A stretch of 12,879 bases of DNA from Actinomycetes bacterium (GCA_030666075.1 DAOUYN010000007.1:1-12879); one strand, 5' to 3'; positions 1 through 7,194 are shown, counted from the stretch's first letter. Program-made: numbers and translations. The notes: generated from the letters alone by a model not told the origin.

Positions 1-14
1 AATTTGGCCGTAAC

Positions 15-779
15 TTAAATCCGGAATAATCTATCGGCGTTGTCGGTGGCGGCCTTGACCGCTTTCTCGACAATCGCCTCTTTGACCTCGGCAACCTTCG
101 CCGCAACCAAAGCTACATAGGCCGGTTCGTTCTGAGCGCCCCGGTGGGGCGCGGGGGTGAGATACGGAGAGTCGGTCTCGACGAGGAGGCGGTCCCAGGG
201 GACGATGGCGGCCGCCGCGCGAACGGAAGCGGCATTACCGAACGTGACTATGCCTGAAAAGGAAAGGTAAAGCCCTAGGTTCAAAAAAGTCTCAGCCTCG
301 TGGGGCCCGCCGGAGAAACAGTGGAGTACGGCCTGCTCCGGACGGCGTCTCTTGAGTATCTCTTCGAGGTCCGCGTATGCGTCCCGGCAGTGAATAATGA
401 CCGGAAGGCCGGCAGCGGCGGCCAAGTCGAGGTGGCGCTCTAGCGCGCCCCGCTGACTTTCTTTTGAAGAGTGGTTGTAGAAGTAGTCGAGCCCGGTCTC
501 GCCCACAGCGACGACCCGATCGGATACGGCCAGCTCGGCCAGGACCCGCCAATCATCTTCTGTGGCTGTGGCGGCGTCATGCGGATGAATACCGACGGCC
601 GCAAAAACTCCCAGCTCACTTTCGGCTATCTCGATAGCTCGGCGGGAAGAATCCACCCCCGTGCCGATCGTGATGATCTTCGAGACCCCCGCTTCCCGGG
701 CCCGTCCAAGAACTTCCTGAAGCTCCTCGGGGGGCAAATAGTCCAGATGCGCGTGAGTGTCGGTTAGATCGGGGGCCAA
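15..779 (-). CDS. tatD: TatD-family metal-dependent deoxyribonuclease
   Basis: A 254-aa TIM-barrel hydrolase of the TatD family. Family members are cytoplasmic, divalent-metal-dependent DNases or 3'-5' exonucleases linked to DNA repair and quality control; the exact substrate here is inferred. Visible family motifs are DTHAHLD at residues 7-13 (metal-binding H9 and H11), GIHPHD at 63-68, GETGLDYF at 93-100 (metal-bridging E94), IIHCRDA near 130 (H130), HCFSG near 153 (H153) and ETDSPYLTP at 201-209 (D203), followed by the usual RGxxNEP. Length is typical and the protein looks intact. The start is TTG; it follows the metG TAA stop with no intervening base, and the motif at residue 7 leaves no room for a later start. 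A weak purine run (AAAGAG) in the last metG codons may serve as ribosome site, so translation is probably coupled to metG. The metG-tatD pairing is common in Gram-positive bacteria. Confidence 0.95.
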   Translation of the reverse strand: MAPDLTDTHAHLDYLPPEELQEVLGRAREAGVSKIITIGTGVDSSRRAIEIAESELGVFAAVGIHPHDAATATEDDWRVLAELAVSDRVVAVGETGLDYFYNHSSKESQRGALERHLDLAAAAGLPVIIHCRDAYADLEEILKRRRPEQAVLHCFSGGPHEAETFLNLGLYLSFSGIVTFGNAASVRAAAAIVPWDRLLVETDSPYLTPAPHRGAQNEPAYVALVAAKVAEVKEAIVEKAVKAATDNADRLFRI

Positions 780-2318
780 TTACTCTTTGGGTTCTAGCTC
801 TATCCGCGGAAAGAGCGGCGACCCGGGGCGCGTCTGCCCGCCGCCGGCGAGGCGGCCCCAGACCAATTCATCGCTAAAAAGCTTGTCGCCCGGCGACTCA
901 TCAAATCCAAGCTGTTCAAAGGCGGCTTCTCCGGTGGCCGGCATGATCGGATATGTCATCAAGACGGCCAGGCGTATCGTTTCGATCAGGCCCCAGAGGA
1001 CTTCATCCAGCCCTTGGTCATCTCCGTCTTTACTGAGGTTCCAGGGCTGGGAGGAATCGATGAACTTGTTGGCGGCAGCCAGCAGGCGCCAGACCGCGAT
1101 CAGCGCCTCGCGCGCATTCTCGGCCCGCATGTTCTTATTATACTCGTCGATTATCCCGGCGGCTGTCTCGGCCAAAGCGGCTGTCCGTCCGGCGGTGGCG
1201 GGGCGCTTAGGCACGACCCCGTCCCGATACTTCTTGACCATCGGCAGCGTCCGGTGGATCAGGTTGCCAAAGTCATTGGCCAGATCATCGTTGATCCGGC
1301 GGACGAGCCCGTCATGGGTGAACTCGCCGTCGTGACCGAGCGGCATCTCTCTTAACAGGAAGTACCTGACCGCGTCGACGCCCAATTCATCCGCCAGCTC
1401 GATCGGATCGATGACCTTCCCCCGCGATTTGGATATCTTCTGGTCGCCTAGGGTCCAAAAGCCGGTGGCGATGATGGCTTTGGGCAGATCCAGACCGAGC
1501 GCCATCAGCATCGTCGGCCAAATGACGGCGTGAAACTTCAAGATGTCCTTGCCGATAAGGTGGACTGGCGGCCAAAAGGCGGCAAAATGCTCATCGTCAG
1601 TGGTGTAGCCGACACCTGTTAAATAATTGATGAGCGCGTCGAACCATACGTAGACGACGTGCTCCGAATCGAAGGGGACCGGCACCCCCCAACTAAAGGC
1701 TGTGCGCGATACGGCCACATCCTGAACGCCGCTCTCCAGAAAGCTGACGACTTCGTTGCGCCTAACAACCGGGCGGATGAAATCCGGATGTGCTTCGATG
1801 TATTCGAGGAGCCGGTCTTGGTATCCCGATGTCTTCAGAAAATAACTGTCTTCCGTGACCCGCTTGACCGGCCGCCCGCAATCGGGACAATTCATATCGA
1901 CCAGCTGCCCCTCGGCCCAATAATTCTCCTCGTGGATGCAGTACCAGCCCTCGTACGTCCCCTTATATATGTCGCCCTGCTCGTAAAGGCGCGAAAAGAT
2001 CTCCTGGACTACCTGCTGGTGCCGTTCTTCGGTCGTGCGGATGAAATAATCGTTCGAAACGGAATAGAGACTCCACAGGTCCTGGAAGGGCCCGACCATC
2101 TTATCGACATGCTCCTGCGGCTCAAGCCCCCGGTCCTCGGCGGCTTTGGCGACTTTCTGCCCGTGTTCGTCCGTCCCGGTCAAAAAGAAGACCTCATCGC
2201 CGGCGAGGCGATGGTATCTCGCGAAAACATCGGCAACGACAGTGGCATAGGCGTGCCCGATATGCGGGACGTCATTTACATAGTAGATCGGAGTAGTGAA
2301 ATAGCAGCCTTTTTTCAT
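780..2318 (-). CDS. metG: Methionyl-tRNA synthetase
   Basis: A 512-aa class I aminoacyl-tRNA synthetase that charges tRNA-Met with methionine in the cytoplasm. Seen in the sequence: the HIGH signature at residues 19-22 (within VPHIGHAY), the FLTGTDEHG segment at 45-53, the zinc-knuckle insertion around 126-150, the WFDALINY segment at 225-232 and the KMSKS-type loop KISKS at 294-298. The anticodon-binding helical domain fills the rest. The protein ends at 512 aa, so the C-terminal EMAPII-like tRNA-binding domain of longer MetRS proteins is absent. In the knuckle the second pair is intact (C144, C147 in NCPDCGRP), but the first reads C127-I-H-E130, so the expected fourth cysteine is replaced by Glu with a His just before it. 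The ATG start has no convincing Shine-Dalgarno sequence at normal spacing. A strong promoter immediately upstream suggests a nearly leaderless mRNA. It heads the metG-tatD pair. Confidence 0.98.
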   Translation of the reverse strand: MKKGCYFTTPIYYVNDVPHIGHAYATVVADVFARYHRLAGDEVFFLTGTDEHGQKVAKAAEDRGLEPQEHVDKMVGPFQDLWSLYSVSNDYFIRTTEERHQQVVQEIFSRLYEQGDIYKGTYEGWYCIHEENYWAEGQLVDMNCPDCGRPVKRVTEDSYFLKTSGYQDRLLEYIEAHPDFIRPVVRRNEVVSFLESGVQDVAVSRTAFSWGVPVPFDSEHVVYVWFDALINYLTGVGYTTDDEHFAAFWPPVHLIGKDILKFHAVIWPTMLMALGLDLPKAIIATGFWTLGDQKISKSRGKVIDPIELADELGVDAVRYFLLREMPLGHDGEFTHDGLVRRINDDLANDFGNLIHRTLPMVKKYRDGVVPKRPATAGRTAALAETAAGIIDEYNKNMRAENAREALIAVWRLLAAANKFIDSSQPWNLSKDGDDQGLDEVLWGLIETIRLAVLMTYPIMPATGEAAFEQLGFDESPGDKLFSDELVWGRLAGGGQTRPGSPLFPRIELEPKE

Positions 2319-2327
2319 ACCAGGTGA

Positions 2328-2356
2328 ATAATCATCCTATTGATTTCTGATGTCAA
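2328..2356 (-). promoter_or_regulatory. Sigma70-type promoter of metG-tatD
   Basis: Read on the minus strand, a perfect -35 TTGACA (2351-2356) is followed after exactly 17 nt by GATTAT (2328-2333), a 4/6 match to TATAAT that keeps the key A2 and T6. The predicted transcription start is about 7 nt downstream, near 2321, only a few bases before the metG ATG at 2318. If real, the mRNA is leaderless or nearly so. The boxes are seen directly; use of the promoter is inferred. Confidence 0.6.
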
Positions 2357-2391
2357 CCAAGTGCCCGACACCACTCAAGGTACGACCGACT

Positions 2392-2408
2392 CTATCCGAT
2401 AAGGATAG
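2392..2408. repeat. 6-bp inverted repeat in the metG / HD-GYP divergent intergenic region
   Basis: CTATCC (2392-2397), spacer GATAA, GGATAG (2403-2408) form a perfect 6+5+6 dyad about 35 nt before the HD-GYP gene start. It has no T-run on either side, so it is not an intrinsic terminator. It could be an operator overlapping the undefined promoter of the HD-GYP gene (GATAGT at 2404-2409 is a possible weak -10) or a 5' leader hairpin. The function is unproven. Confidence 0.35.
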
Positions 2409-2442
2409 TGGCGGAACAGGTTGATGGGTAGGTCTTTTAGTA

Positions 2443-3894
2443 TTGAAGGGCAAAAAGCTCGCGGAGCTAGTAAAGTTCATCACGGATCATGACTTAGGGA
2501 TCCGTGTAGTTTTTAGTGTCTTCGTTGTAATCTTCCTCTCTTTCGGGGCACAGCTGTCAGCGCACTTCCTGGGTTGGCGAGCAGAGACGATATTCTCGGC
2601 CGGAACGGCCATCAGCATCATGATCTTCGGAACATATTTATTTAAGTTCTTTGTGCTCCCGCTAAACAACGTCATCCGAGTAACCGATGAGATCGGCAGC
2701 GGTGAGTTCGGCCGCCGCATAGACGTTTCGGCCGGTGGCGAGCTCGGGCAACTGGGCGCCTCGATCAACAACATGACTGAACTGCTTGAGCAAAGGCTGA
2801 GCGAAGTCTCGCTCCTCAATCAGATCAGCCGTGAATCAACTCTCAGCCGTAACCTCAATAGAGTCCTCGATCTGATACTAGAGAAGGCCATCTCCATCCA
2901 ACAGGCCGACTCCGGATCGATAATGCTAGTCGACCAAAACAAAGAATACCTGGTCATCAAAGCGGGCAAGGGTCTTGCTTCGAAGATCAAACCTGGTATG
3001 CGCGTCCCGATAGAGAATGGCATAGCCGGCTGGGTGGCCCGCGAGGGACGGCCGATCATTCTGATCGACGGTATCGGCAGCGACCACACTCTCCTCCATC
3101 AAGAACAAGTGCGCAATGCTGTCTCTCTTCCCATCCTGCTCGATAAAGACGTCGTCGGCGTCCTCAATCTCAGCTACACGGATAGCCTCGAAGGGCGACG
3201 ATTCAACCCATCCGAACTAGGCTTCTTGACGACTCTCGCCAACCACGCGGCCGCAGCCATCAACAACGCGCAGCTTTTTGAAGAGTTGCGGACAAATTAC
3301 TTCAGCACGGTCGAAGCCCTGGCGACGGCGATAGATGCCAAAGACCCGCATACGCACGGACACTCAGCCAGGGTGGCCGAGTATTCGATCGCCATCGCTC
3401 GTCAGCTGAAGATGTCGGCGGCAGACGTAGAGATGATGCAGGCCGCCGCCTATCTGCATGATGTAGGAAAGATCGGGATCCCGGGAGCGATCCTGACAAA
3501 ACCGGGGAAACTGACGGCTGAAGAATTTGAGGTTATCAAAACCCACCCTGAGATCAGCGCCCGCATCCTCTCGCCGGTCAACTTCCACGGGGAGGTCATC
3601 TCGATCGTCCGCCACCACCATGAGCGCATTGACGGTAGCGGCTACCCCGACCGGGTCAAGGGAAGCTCTATCCCGGTACCGGCCAGAATACTGGCCGTAG
3701 CCGATGCCTATGACGCGATGATTTCGGCCAGACCATACCGGCCCCCCATGGATACCGAGAGCGCCAAAGCCGAGTTGATCCGGTGTTCCGGCACCCAATT
3801 CGACAAGAATATCGTCAAAGAGTTCCTGAAGACGATCAAGAGCCGCGAAACCACAGAGGGCCAAACGGCCCAGCCGTCGATCCGCTTAGTCTAG
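2443..3894 (+). CDS. Membrane HAMP-GAF-HD-GYP protein, predicted c-di-GMP phosphodiesterase
   Basis: A 483-aa signalling protein. Two membrane helices (about residues 21-43 and 50-72) are joined by only a few residues, so there is no real extracytoplasmic sensor. A HAMP linker follows (about 73-125), then a cytoplasmic GAF domain (about 133-280) and an HD-GYP domain (about 285-470). The HD-GYP signatures are complete: HGHSARVAEY at 306-314, HDVGKIGIP at 339-347, IKTHPEISA at 365-373, HHHERIDGSGYP at 391-402 and VADAYDAM with D421. HD-GYP enzymes hydrolyse c-di-GMP; that activity is inferred. The start is TTG at 2443. An in-frame stop at 2422 excludes an upstream start, and a GGTAGGT purine run lies 9 nt before it. 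The gene separates rsmI from metG, and its TAG stop overlaps the convergent rsmI stop. The input signal is presumably cytoplasmic, through GAF. Confidence 0.93.
   Translation: MKGKKLAELVKFITDHDLGIRVVFSVFVVIFLSFGAQLSAHFLGWRAETIFSAGTAISIMIFGTYLFKFFVLPLNNVIRVTDEIGSGEFGRRIDVSAGGELGQLGASINNMTELLEQRLSEVSLLNQISRESTLSRNLNRVLDLILEKAISIQQADSGSIMLVDQNKEYLVIKAGKGLASKIKPGMRVPIENGIAGWVAREGRPIILIDGIGSDHTLLHQEQVRNAVSLPILLDKDVVGVLNLSYTDSLEGRRFNPSELGFLTTLANHAAAAINNAQLFEELRTNYFSTVEALATAIDAKDPHTHGHSARVAEYSIAIARQLKMSAADVEMMQAAAYLHDVGKIGIPGAILTKPGKLTAEEFEVIKTHPEISARILSPVNFHGEVISIVRHHHERIDGSGYPDRVKGSSIPVPARILAVADAYDAMISARPYRPPMDTESAKAELIRCSGTQFDKNIVKEFLKTIKSRETTEGQTAQPSIRLV
3891..3894. other. CTAG palindrome serving as stop codon for two convergent genes
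   Basis: Bases 3891-3894 read CTAG. Positions 3892-3894 give TAG, the stop of the plus-strand HD-GYP gene, and positions 3893-3891 read on the minus strand give TAG, the rsmI stop. The two coding regions overlap by these 4 bp, and no intergenic terminator exists between them. Any terminator must lie inside the opposing gene, or transcripts overlap. Confidence 0.95.
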
Positions 3895-4733
3895 GAGCTA
3901 TCCTCGCTCGAGGCTCCATGGATCTGCTCGTAGACGAGGCGCCTGGAGAGACCGTATCGGGCGGCAACCTCTTTGACGGCATCACTCTTCGACCGCCCAG
4001 CCTCCAACTCTTTCGCGACTGCCTCCTGGATCCCATCCGCGTCCAATACCGGGCGCTCACGTTGGCCGGCGACGACGAGCACCAACTCCCCTTTGATCGC
4101 CGGGCGCTCCTCGAGCCGCAACGCCACAGCGGCAGCCGACCCCCGCAGATGTTCCTCAAAGAGTTTTGTCAGTTCGCGCCCGACGAAGATCGGACGCTCG
4201 CCAAAAGACGCGGTGATATCCGCCAACGTCGCCAATATCCGATGGGGTGATTCGTAGAAGACCAGCGTACTCGGCTCATCGACGAGGCCGGCTAGGAGAC
4301 GGGTGCGGGCGCCGGCCTTCTTCGGCACGTACCCCAGGAACCGGACATCATCAGTGGGGAAAGCGGAGAGAACCGCCGCCGTCATCACGGCCGAGGGCCC
4401 GGGCAGCACTTCGATATCTATCCCCGCTTCGACAGCCGCCTTGACGAGCCGGTGTCCAGGGTCGGCTATTCCAGGCATGCCCGCATCGGATACCTGGGCA
4501 ACGCTGTGACCCTCCTGCAGCTCACCGATGATCCTAGGCAATACCTTCTGCTCATTGTGGTCGTGAAAGCTGATTAGCTTGTTCTCGATACCGTAGCGGG
4601 TCAAGAGCTTGCGCGTATGGCGCGTGTCCTCGGCAGCGATAAGGTCCACCTCTTTAAGGGCGTCGATCACGCGCAGTGTAATGTCTTTAAGATTGCCGAT
4701 AGGGGTAGCGCACAGATAAAGCTTACCGGACAT
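3891..4733 (-). CDS. rsmI: 16S rRNA (cytidine1402-2'-O)-methyltransferase
   Basis: A 280-aa SAM-dependent tetrapyrrole-methylase-fold enzyme. The RsmI family 2'-O-methylates C1402 in the decoding centre of 16S rRNA. Signatures seen are LYLCATPIGNL at residues 5-15, AAEDTRHTRKLL at 33-44, VSDAGMPGIADPG at 81-93, LPGPSAV at 110-116, FYESPHR at 159-165, GRELTKLFEE at 185-194 and KGELVLVV near 214. The C-terminal part (SKSDAVKEVAARYGLSRR, about 248-265) is the small helical helix-turn-helix-like region usual in the family. The ATG at 4733 is preferred because GGGAG lies 5 nt upstream and the family motif begins at once. A GTG at 4757 would add eight residues without a better ribosome site. It is the last gene of a four-gene minus-strand set. 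Its TAG stop is the complement of the HD-GYP stop within CTAG. Confidence 0.96.
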   Translation of the reverse strand: MSGKLYLCATPIGNLKDITLRVIDALKEVDLIAAEDTRHTRKLLTRYGIENKLISFHDHNEQKVLPRIIGELQEGHSVAQVSDAGMPGIADPGHRLVKAAVEAGIDIEVLPGPSAVMTAAVLSAFPTDDVRFLGYVPKKAGARTRLLAGLVDEPSTLVFYESPHRILATLADITASFGERPIFVGRELTKLFEEHLRGSAAAVALRLEERPAIKGELVLVVAGQRERPVLDADGIQEAVAKELEAGRSKSDAVKEVAARYGLSRRLVYEQIHGASSEDSS

Positions 4734-4738
4734 TCGGT

Positions 4739-4743
4739 CTCCC
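4739..4743 (-). promoter_or_regulatory. Ribosome-binding site deciding the rsmI start
   Basis: On the minus strand GGGAG lies 5 nt before the ATG at 4733. The alternative GTG at 4757 lacks a comparable site and begins only 2 nt after the stop of the upstream gene. This supports the shorter rsmI product. Confidence 0.6.
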
Positions 4744-4759
4744 AACGGGCCGCGCACCG

Positions 4760-5479
4760 TCAGCGGGTCTTTGCCAGCCAGTTCTTAAGCAAGTCCGCAA
4801 CCGTGTTTGGCGGATCTTCCAACAGGTCCGTACCGTGCGCGTCGCCGTCGACGATCGAAAGCTCTCTCGGCTCGCCGGTGGATTCATAGAAAAACCGGGC
4901 GTTCCCGGGAGCCGTAAGGTCCCCGCGGGCGGCGATGAAGAGTTTAGCCCCCCTGACCTTGTCGAGCTTGTCCCCGACGGAGAGCCCTTCGAACTGGCGC
5001 GGCGCCGAGAGTGTCGCCACCCCGGCGACGTCCCGACTCGAGGCGACCTTCAAGGCCGCCGTTCCTCCCATGCTCGCCCCGATCAGAAATACTTTGGCTG
5101 TCTCTTCGTTGAGGTGCTCGAGGGCCGCCTGGACATCGTTGTCGATCCGGGCGATATTCTTCGCACCCTCCGAAAGACCATAGCCCCGAAAGTTGAACGT
5201 GAGTACGGTATATTCGCCGGTTGCCGCCAGCTCTTTGGCGAAATCACTCCAGCTATTCTGATCGGCCGGAAACATGTGGGCAAGGATGACCCCTACTTCA
5301 CCATGGCCGTAGACATTGCCGCGCAGCGCCAGCCCGTCGGCGGTCTCGAGCCTGATTTCCTCGATTTCGACTTCAGATTTCAACGGCGCCTCGGCCCTGG
5401 ATCCAACGGCGCTGCCACTTTGATCGCATCCCGTCAGAAAAAGGGCGAAGAAGACTATGGTGACGAGCAGCCGGCCCAT
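4760..5479 (-). CDS. Alpha/beta-hydrolase lipoprotein
   Basis: A 239-aa secreted lipoprotein with an alpha/beta-hydrolase (serine hydrolase) fold. The N-terminus is a short lipoprotein signal peptide, hydrophobic at about residues 4-15 with lipobox L-T-G-C (C18 lipidated), so the enzyme should sit on the outer face of the membrane. The fold then shows LAHMFPADQNSWSDF (67-80, oxyanion region), FNFRGYGLSEG (95-105), the nucleophile elbow GASMGG (S136), the acid in ARGDLTAPGNA (D187) and the general base in DGDAHGTDLL (H215). The triad is complete. Substrate unknown: esterase, acyl-hydrolase and peptidase roles are all possible. The ATG at 5479 is chosen because it opens the signal peptide and starts one base after the upstream gene's stop. 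Longer readings add an Arg-rich stretch inside the neighbour. It lies 26 nt before rsmI and is probably co-transcribed with it. Confidence 0.85.
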   Translation of the reverse strand: MGRLLVTIVFFALFLTGCDQSGSAVGSRAEAPLKSEVEIEEIRLETADGLALRGNVYGHGEVGVILAHMFPADQNSWSDFAKELAATGEYTVLTFNFRGYGLSEGAKNIARIDNDVQAALEHLNEETAKVFLIGASMGGTAALKVASSRDVAGVATLSAPRQFEGLSVGDKLDKVRGAKLFIAARGDLTAPGNARFFYESTGEPRELSIVDGDAHGTDLLEDPPNTVADLLKNWLAKTR

Positions 5480-5480
5480 T

Positions 5481-6380
5481 CTAGGCCGGGGCCTCGACCT
5501 TTTCCGTCGGACTCGGTTCCTTCTTGGCAGGCGGCTTGGCGCGGCCCGTCTGCAAAAAGCCGAAGAACATGATGATAATGCCAATGGTCAGGAAGATCGA
5601 TTTAAGTGCTTGATCGGCTGCCCCGAAGTAGCCCTCGAGATAGCCCGCCGAGTATGGGAAGACGGCCCCAAGCCCGATAAGAGTGGTGCCGATGGCGGTC
5701 TCCCGCATGATGTTCTTACGCAAGAGCGTATAGCCTGAGTAAACGGCCCCAAGGATGAGTACCAAGCCCCCGATAGTATTAATACTGATGACCGTGTTTC
5801 TCAACAACAGCGACTTTTCGATAGCGTCGTAAGGTACTTCATTATTAGCGGCCAGTATAGCCAGCTCCGAGGCATCGACCTTGGCCATCACTGTCAGGAC
5901 GACCCCGGCCACGGTGCCGACTGCCAGATGACCTAGCCAGATGCTGGAAAACTTGTCCCGGGCCACCCAGGCCAAGACCATCAGCTCGATCAACACCACC
6001 TCAAAGAGGCCGATGGCGACGAGCTTTTCGGTGTCGCCGGCCCCATCGCTAAAAAAGGAACTGAAGAAGACCGCCGGCATCGCCAACAGGCCGCCGATCA
6101 GGACCAGCCAGCGAACGATTTTCGGATCCTGTATATATAGTGTGCCCAGCGCCAGGTAGCCGACGACCATGACGGCGCCGAAGACATAGTAGGTCTTTAC
6201 CAGGGGATCGTTCCATCCGTTCATCTGCCCGACGGCTTCCGCCAAGGAGGCCAAGCCATACATAGCCATCGCCCCCGCCCAAGCCAACTGATACGGCTTG
6301 CGCTTGGCCGCATACTGTCTGGCGAGCATGACAGCGAAGACCAGACTGACTGCGGTTGAGATCAATGGAAAGATATACAT
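5481..6380 (-). CDS. Multi-pass membrane protein of unknown function
   Basis: A 299-aa protein with about eight or nine hydrophobic helices (near residues 4-20, 32-52, 65-84, 90-112, 122-140, 147-167, 195-218, 229-249 and 260-280) and a polar Pro/Lys/Glu-rich C-terminal tail of about 20 residues (TGRAKPPAKKEPSPTEK...). I do not recognise a named family. The first six or seven helices and the short loops resemble the 7TM input modules found at the N-terminus of some histidine kinases, but no kinase or other output domain follows. No signal peptide or catalytic motif is seen. The start is well supported: ATG preceded by AGAGGGGG about 5 nt upstream. It begins 10 nt after the stop of the YkgJ-type gene and ends 1 nt before the lipoprotein gene, so the three are almost certainly one transcript. 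A structural, transport or sensory role is open. Confidence 0.85.
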   Translation of the reverse strand: MYIFPLISTAVSLVFAVMLARQYAAKRKPYQLAWAGAMAMYGLASLAEAVGQMNGWNDPLVKTYYVFGAVMVVGYLALGTLYIQDPKIVRWLVLIGGLLAMPAVFFSSFFSDGAGDTEKLVAIGLFEVVLIELMVLAWVARDKFSSIWLGHLAVGTVAGVVLTVMAKVDASELAILAANNEVPYDAIEKSLLLRNTVISINTIGGLVLILGAVYSGYTLLRKNIMRETAIGTTLIGLGAVFPYSAGYLEGYFGAADQALKSIFLTIGIIIMFFGFLQTGRAKPPAKKEPSPTEKVEAPA

Positions 6381-6390
6381 TTGTCCCCCT

Positions 6391-7152
6391 CTAAAACTTA
6401 AGCCCGGAAGTCGATAGTAGTTTGTCGAGCGTCTTCCTCTTGCCGCCCGATTGATACTCTTTGATGACCTTGACTTTCAGTTCCACGAGATCGTCGGCAT
6501 CGAAGAACAGCTCGGCATACTGGCTGGTGAAGCTGGCCTCGTCGGATGATTGCCATTCTTCGGGCAAGAACTGCTCGCCGAGCGCGAAAAGCTGACTGTG
6601 AACATGCTGGCGTTCGCGGTCCCCAACTATCAGGGCCTTGCCGTCTGCTTGGACGTTGCTCTGGCACTGCTCGACCTCGTGGAGCATGACTTCTTCCGGC
6701 AGGAGAACCCGGTGATTCCGAGCATAGAACATCGCCAGTTGCTCGTTGGCGCTGCGGCTCTCCACCTGGATCGCCGCATAATCCCCTTTAGGATAGAGAC
6801 CGAAGAGCCGGCATTCCAACGGCATGCGCTCATCGACAATACACGCATCCCCCTCAAGAAAGGGGCAGCTCAGATCGAGAGTCGCCATATGGAGCAGCTC
6901 ATACTCGATGAGTCGCTTCGCCAAGCGGGCTTGAGTCAACTCCGGCATCGCCAGGAGCGCGTCGTAGATATTAAGGAATTCTATCGGATGGACATGCGCG
7001 GCATTAAAGCAATACTCCGCGCACCGTTCGCATGAATTAGCCGGGACTTGCTGGTAGATGCGATCGACCCGCCGGGCAATGCGTTCCTCCCGGGCTTCTT
7101 CGACCAGTTCTCCGACTTCAGCTAGTGTGACTTTTGTATCGACGGTCTGCAT
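6391..7152 (-). CDS. YkgJ-type cysteine-cluster protein
   Basis: A 253-aa soluble protein whose cysteines match the YkgJ/Fe-S-type cysteine-cluster family (predicted to bind zinc or an iron-sulfur cluster). C41-x2-C44-x3-C48 lies in the N-terminal third, followed by C96 in LSCPFL, C104 in DACIVDE and C114 in MPLECRLFGLYP. This C-P-F-L / C-x-[IV]-x-x-x-R-P-x-x-C-R layout is the family hallmark, with Met replacing the usual Arg before Pro. A seventh cysteine, C163, lies outside. The N-terminal 35 residues are a charged predicted helix and the C-terminal third (about 200-253) is Lys-rich at its end. The biochemical role of the family is poorly known. The start ATG has GAGGTG 5 nt upstream and an extended -10 promoter further up. 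It is the first gene of the set running through the membrane protein and lipoprotein to rsmI. Confidence 0.85.
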   Translation of the reverse strand: MQTVDTKVTLAEVGELVEEAREERIARRVDRIYQQVPANSCERCAEYCFNAAHVHPIEFLNIYDALLAMPELTQARLAKRLIEYELLHMATLDLSCPFLEGDACIVDERMPLECRLFGLYPKGDYAAIQVESRSANEQLAMFYARNHRVLLPEEVMLHEVEQCQSNVQADGKALIVGDRERQHVHSQLFALGEQFLPEEWQSSDEASFTSQYAELFFDADDLVELKVKVIKEYQSGGKRKTLDKLLSTSGLKF

Positions 7153-7185
7153 ACGGACACCTCAGATGGATTTGATGAAAACGAT

Positions 7186-7194
7186 ATTATAGCA
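7186..7194 (-). promoter_or_regulatory. Extended -10 promoter of the YkgJ-rsmI gene set
   Basis: On the minus strand TGC-TATAAT (7194-7186) is a perfect extended -10 element. At 17 nt spacing the -35 position holds CTGCTG (7209-7214), a poor match, as is usual for extended -10 promoters. The predicted start near 7179 gives a leader of about 27 nt containing the GAGGTG ribosome site. The surrounding 17 nt match the element before the zinc-ribbon gene (10698-10706) at 13 positions. Confidence 0.65.

Noticed and set aside
1659..2327. A 222-codon plus-strand open frame opposite metG
   Set aside because: It lies fully antisense to a textbook MetRS coding region and has no motif of its own.
4734..4757. 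A GTG start giving RsmI eight extra residues
   Set aside because: The ATG at 4733 has a GGGAG site 5 nt upstream and leads straight into the family's first strand; the longer form cannot be excluded entirely.
4835..5572. A 245-codon plus-strand open frame opposite the alpha/beta-hydrolase gene
   Set aside because: It is antisense to a gene with a lipobox and full catalytic triad. Its product is Arg/Pro/Gly-rich with no recognisable motif and arises from GC-rich codon bias.
5480..5584. A 35-codon N-terminal extension of the alpha/beta hydrolase
   Set aside because: It lies inside the upstream membrane-protein gene, is Arg-rich, and would place the lipoprotein signal peptide internally.
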